From assembly GCA_027972325.1 (NCBI GenBank), contig JAPMOS010000022.1:186001-250000 (forward strand): a stretch of DNA of 64,000 bases. Direction: 5' to 3'. The DNA is from Paratrimastix pyriformis. Taxonomy: Eukaryota; Preaxostyla; Paratrimastigidae. Positions within the stretch are counted from its first letter, which is position 1; each line of letters starts with the position of its first letter. The position numbers and the translations under genes were made by a program. This document shows positions 62,047-64,000 of this stretch, in pieces. Under the pieces are notes generated by a model. That model had not been told where the DNA came from. It made no database searches and was given only the letters and a program-made list of their open reading frames with translations.

Positions 62047-64000
62047 ATGCCAGTCCGGGCCCTCAACCGTCTGTTTTGTCTCCGAGAAAGCCACAATCGT
62101 CTTTTTTTCTATTGGACAGAATTTTTGAAGGACAAGTCCAAGGCCGACTCCATTCGGCTTCTTGCTAAGACCACCGTTGGCATTGATGCTTATGCCTGGC
62201 TGAAACGGATTACACCAAAGGAGTGGGCAGTTCCTTTCATCGGGGGCATTCCAGCCACTCTTTTTTCGGTGATCGATACCGAGATTGGCCGCTTCACCAG
62301 CGCAGAGATTCGTCCCGTTTTCGTCTTTGCGGGTATTACCGCTGCTTCTCGTGAGCTTGCTTCGGAGCTGCGCGATGCTGCCTCCGAGTCGCGTTCCCTG
62401 GCCTGGAAACTTATGTATGGCAATGAAGACTCCAAGACGGAGGCCAAGAACCGGGCCAGGAGTTCCAGCAGTCTGTGTCCCCCCCGTCTCGATTTGGGTT
62501 ATATCCGCTTCTGTGGGCTGTGGGGATAGCCGTCACGGGTGAGATGATCAACGCCGTCATCAGCCACCTGCGCGCGCGGGACGTTGCCGTCATCCGGGCG
62601 CCCTACTCGGCCCTGCACCAGCTGGCGCTGCTGCACAAGCAGAACTTCTTCAGCGCCATCATGGGCGGGGGCGAGCTCCTCCTGGCCCTGGGGGCGGTGG
62701 GTTTCCCCATGGGTAACCTCGTCCTGGACATCGACTGGGAGCGGCAGAAGGTGGAGTGGCTGCAGTACGCCACCCTGCTGGGCGACCTCAAGATGCCCCA
62801 CGAGCAGTTCCTCGACGCGTGCCTGCTCGCGGGCCTCGACGGGGCCACCTTCGCCGGCCTGCAGCAGCCCAGCTTCAAGTTCGCCGGTCCGCAGCCTCCT
62901 CCCCTCCTCCCCTCTCCTCCTCCCCTCGCCTCCCTCCGGCATCGCGTTGGTTGACCATCCCTGGGATGATCCGGATGATCGATGGGGGGATGCCATCGGC
63001 TACGTCAGCAGCCGGCCCAACTTCCTCGAGCTCCCCGAGTTTCGCGTCCGTCGCCACGCCCTCGCCGCTCCTTCCATCGCCCGCTCTGTCCCTCCCTCCC
63101 TCCCTCCCTCCCTCCCCTCCCTCCCTCCCTCCCTCCTCCCTCCCTCCCTCCCCCTCCCTCCCTCCCCTCCCTCCCTCCCCCTCCCTCCCTCCCTCCCTCC
63201 CTCCCTCCCTCCCTCCTCCCTCCCCCCCTGTCCCCGCTGTCCCCGCTGTCCCCGCTGTCCCCGCTGTCCTCGCTCCACCCGTCTCAAGCCCGACCCGTTC
63301 CCTTCGCCCTCGCCATCCCGCCCACTGGTGACCGTGTTTCGCAGGCGCCCGGGCCCAACAAGAACGAGACCTGGGCCCAGGCGGTCCTCAAGGGGCGCGC
63401 CATGATGCAGCACCAGATGGTCCTCGAGCGCCACTGCTGCGCCCCCTGAACTCAGACCAGATCCCCGCGTCCGCAACGCCACGCCCGCCCTCCACCCTCC
63501 GGCCTGCTGCCTTTCCTCCCGCCGTCGGATGGCCTGGGTTCCGACGGACCGAAATGTCATCGTCTCCTTGTCCTTGTCCTTGTCCTTGTCCTTGTCCCCG
63601 CCGCCGTAGCGACGTTGACCTGGAGGCCCTGGTGGGCCCGCGCTTCCCCAACCAGATCTACTTCTTCCTCACCCAGGGCGTCATCTCCCCAGGTCAGCCC
63701 CTCCCCCCCCCCCCCCCCCCCACCCCCCCCCCGCCATCTCCGCCACCTCTCCGCCTCTTCGCCACCCGTCGATCTCACCCCGTCGATCTCACCCCGTCGA
63801 TCTCACCCCGTCGATCTCACCCCGTCGATCTCACCCCGTCGATCTCACCCCGTCGATCTCACCGCTTGTTTTTCCTGTCGGGCTGGCGGGGACCTGGGCA
63901 GGTGCTCAACAACCTGAGCACCCAGCGGCTGACGGACAGCCAGCCCCTGATGGACTCGGACCTGTATCGGGCCACCCTGCAGGGTCTGCCGTCGCCCTCT
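62047..64000 (+). CDS. MKT1-like: MKT1-like XPG/FEN1-fold protein (partial, runs off window)
   Basis: The start MPVRALN is joined across a 51-nt intron (62069-62119, GTCTGT...ACAG) to QFLKDKSKADSIRLLAKTTV, giving the Mkt1 opening (basic start, FL, then GIDAYAWL). An XPG-N-like region follows: IGGIPATLFSVIDTEI and IRPVFVFAGI. The XPG-I-like region is VIRAPYSALHQLALLHKQ, GGGELLLALGAV and NLVLDIDWERQKVEWL, then LKMPHEQFLDACLLAGLD. Acidic nuclease residues of FEN1 are mostly absent, as in Mkt1. Later exons read YVSSRPNFLELPEF, NETWAQAVLKGRAMM, DLEALVGPRFPNQIYFFLTQ and VLNNLSTQRLTDSQP before the edge. Yeast Mkt1 with Pbp1 regulates mRNA translation and stability, and trypanosome MKT1 complexes stabilise mRNA; the role here is by homology. 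Introns hold CCCT, 9-bp and 14-bp satellites. Confidence 0.85.
63084..63275 (+). repeat. CCCT tetranucleotide tract and CTGTCCCCG repeat in MKT1-like intron
   Basis: About 140 bp of CCCT/CCCTCC-type sequence is followed by four to five copies of the 9-bp CTGTCCCCG. Both are pyrimidine-rich on the coding strand and lie within one intron ending ...TTTCGCAG at about 63,343. Confidence 0.88.
63768..63863 (+). repeat. 14-bp GTCGATCTCACCCC satellite in MKT1-like intron
   Basis: About seven near-perfect copies lie in the intron between the exon ending TQGVISP and the exon starting VLNNLSTQR. The same intron also has a 19-base C run (63703-63721). Confidence 0.92.

Overview
This is a eukaryotic window: compact, GC-rich and intron-dense, with a standard genetic code (TGA, TAA and TAG all end genes). 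It most resembles a free-living protist. A plant/protist-type DEK1 transmembrane calpain, a membrane-bound hybrid histidine kinase, NOSIP, Lunapark, NOG2/GNL2, APH-1 and an MKT1-like protein together exclude a bacterium and argue against an animal. A Preaxostyla-like flagellate such as Paratrimastix would fit the GC content and intron load, but that is only a guess. No retroelement, virus-like element or CRISPR array was recognised.

Layout: (1) 1-4624 +, 3' part of a coiled-coil, Pro/Ala/Gln-rich protein. (2) 5054-7207 -, intronless LRR/F-box-like protein. (3) 7208-8309, intergenic, with a GGTCC-rich palindromic cluster. (4) 8310-18340 +, DEK1-like calpain of about 10 kb, with a tRNA-Lys(CTT) antisense in one intron. 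(5) 18496-19684 +, APH-1 (gamma-secretase). (6) 20135-29051 -, RhoGAP-MORN fusion. (7) 29156-30761 +, Lunapark. (8) 31078-33693 -, NOSIP. (9) 33779-34111 +, small unknown gene. (10) 34125-38816 -, hybrid sensor histidine kinase. (11) 38913-43198 -, adenosine deaminase with a second, degenerate ADA domain. (12) 43307-46957 +, NOG2. (13) 47265-61959 -, very large unidentified protein, probably helical repeat. (14) 62047 to the window end +, MKT1-like.

Three genome-wide habits stand out. First, nearly every intron that can be placed by protein homology starts GTCCGT, GTCCGC, GTCTGT or GTCGGT, so +3 is C where most eukaryotes have a purine. Second, low-complexity sequence fills the introns, and all eleven homopolymer runs of 15 or more read as poly-C on the coding strand of their gene. 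Third, each multi-exon gene begins in an AT-richer, intron-poor block and becomes very GC-rich and intron-dense downstream. Genes are tightly packed, and four divergent pairs share only 85-108 bp between start codons.

The genes do not form one pathway. They are housekeeping and signalling functions: ribosome assembly, ER shaping, purine salvage, spliceosome/ubiquitin-linked NOSIP, intramembrane proteolysis, Rho signalling and mRNA regulation. Coordinates of multi-exon genes are given as start-to-stop spans; internal splice sites were placed by eye where homology allowed.
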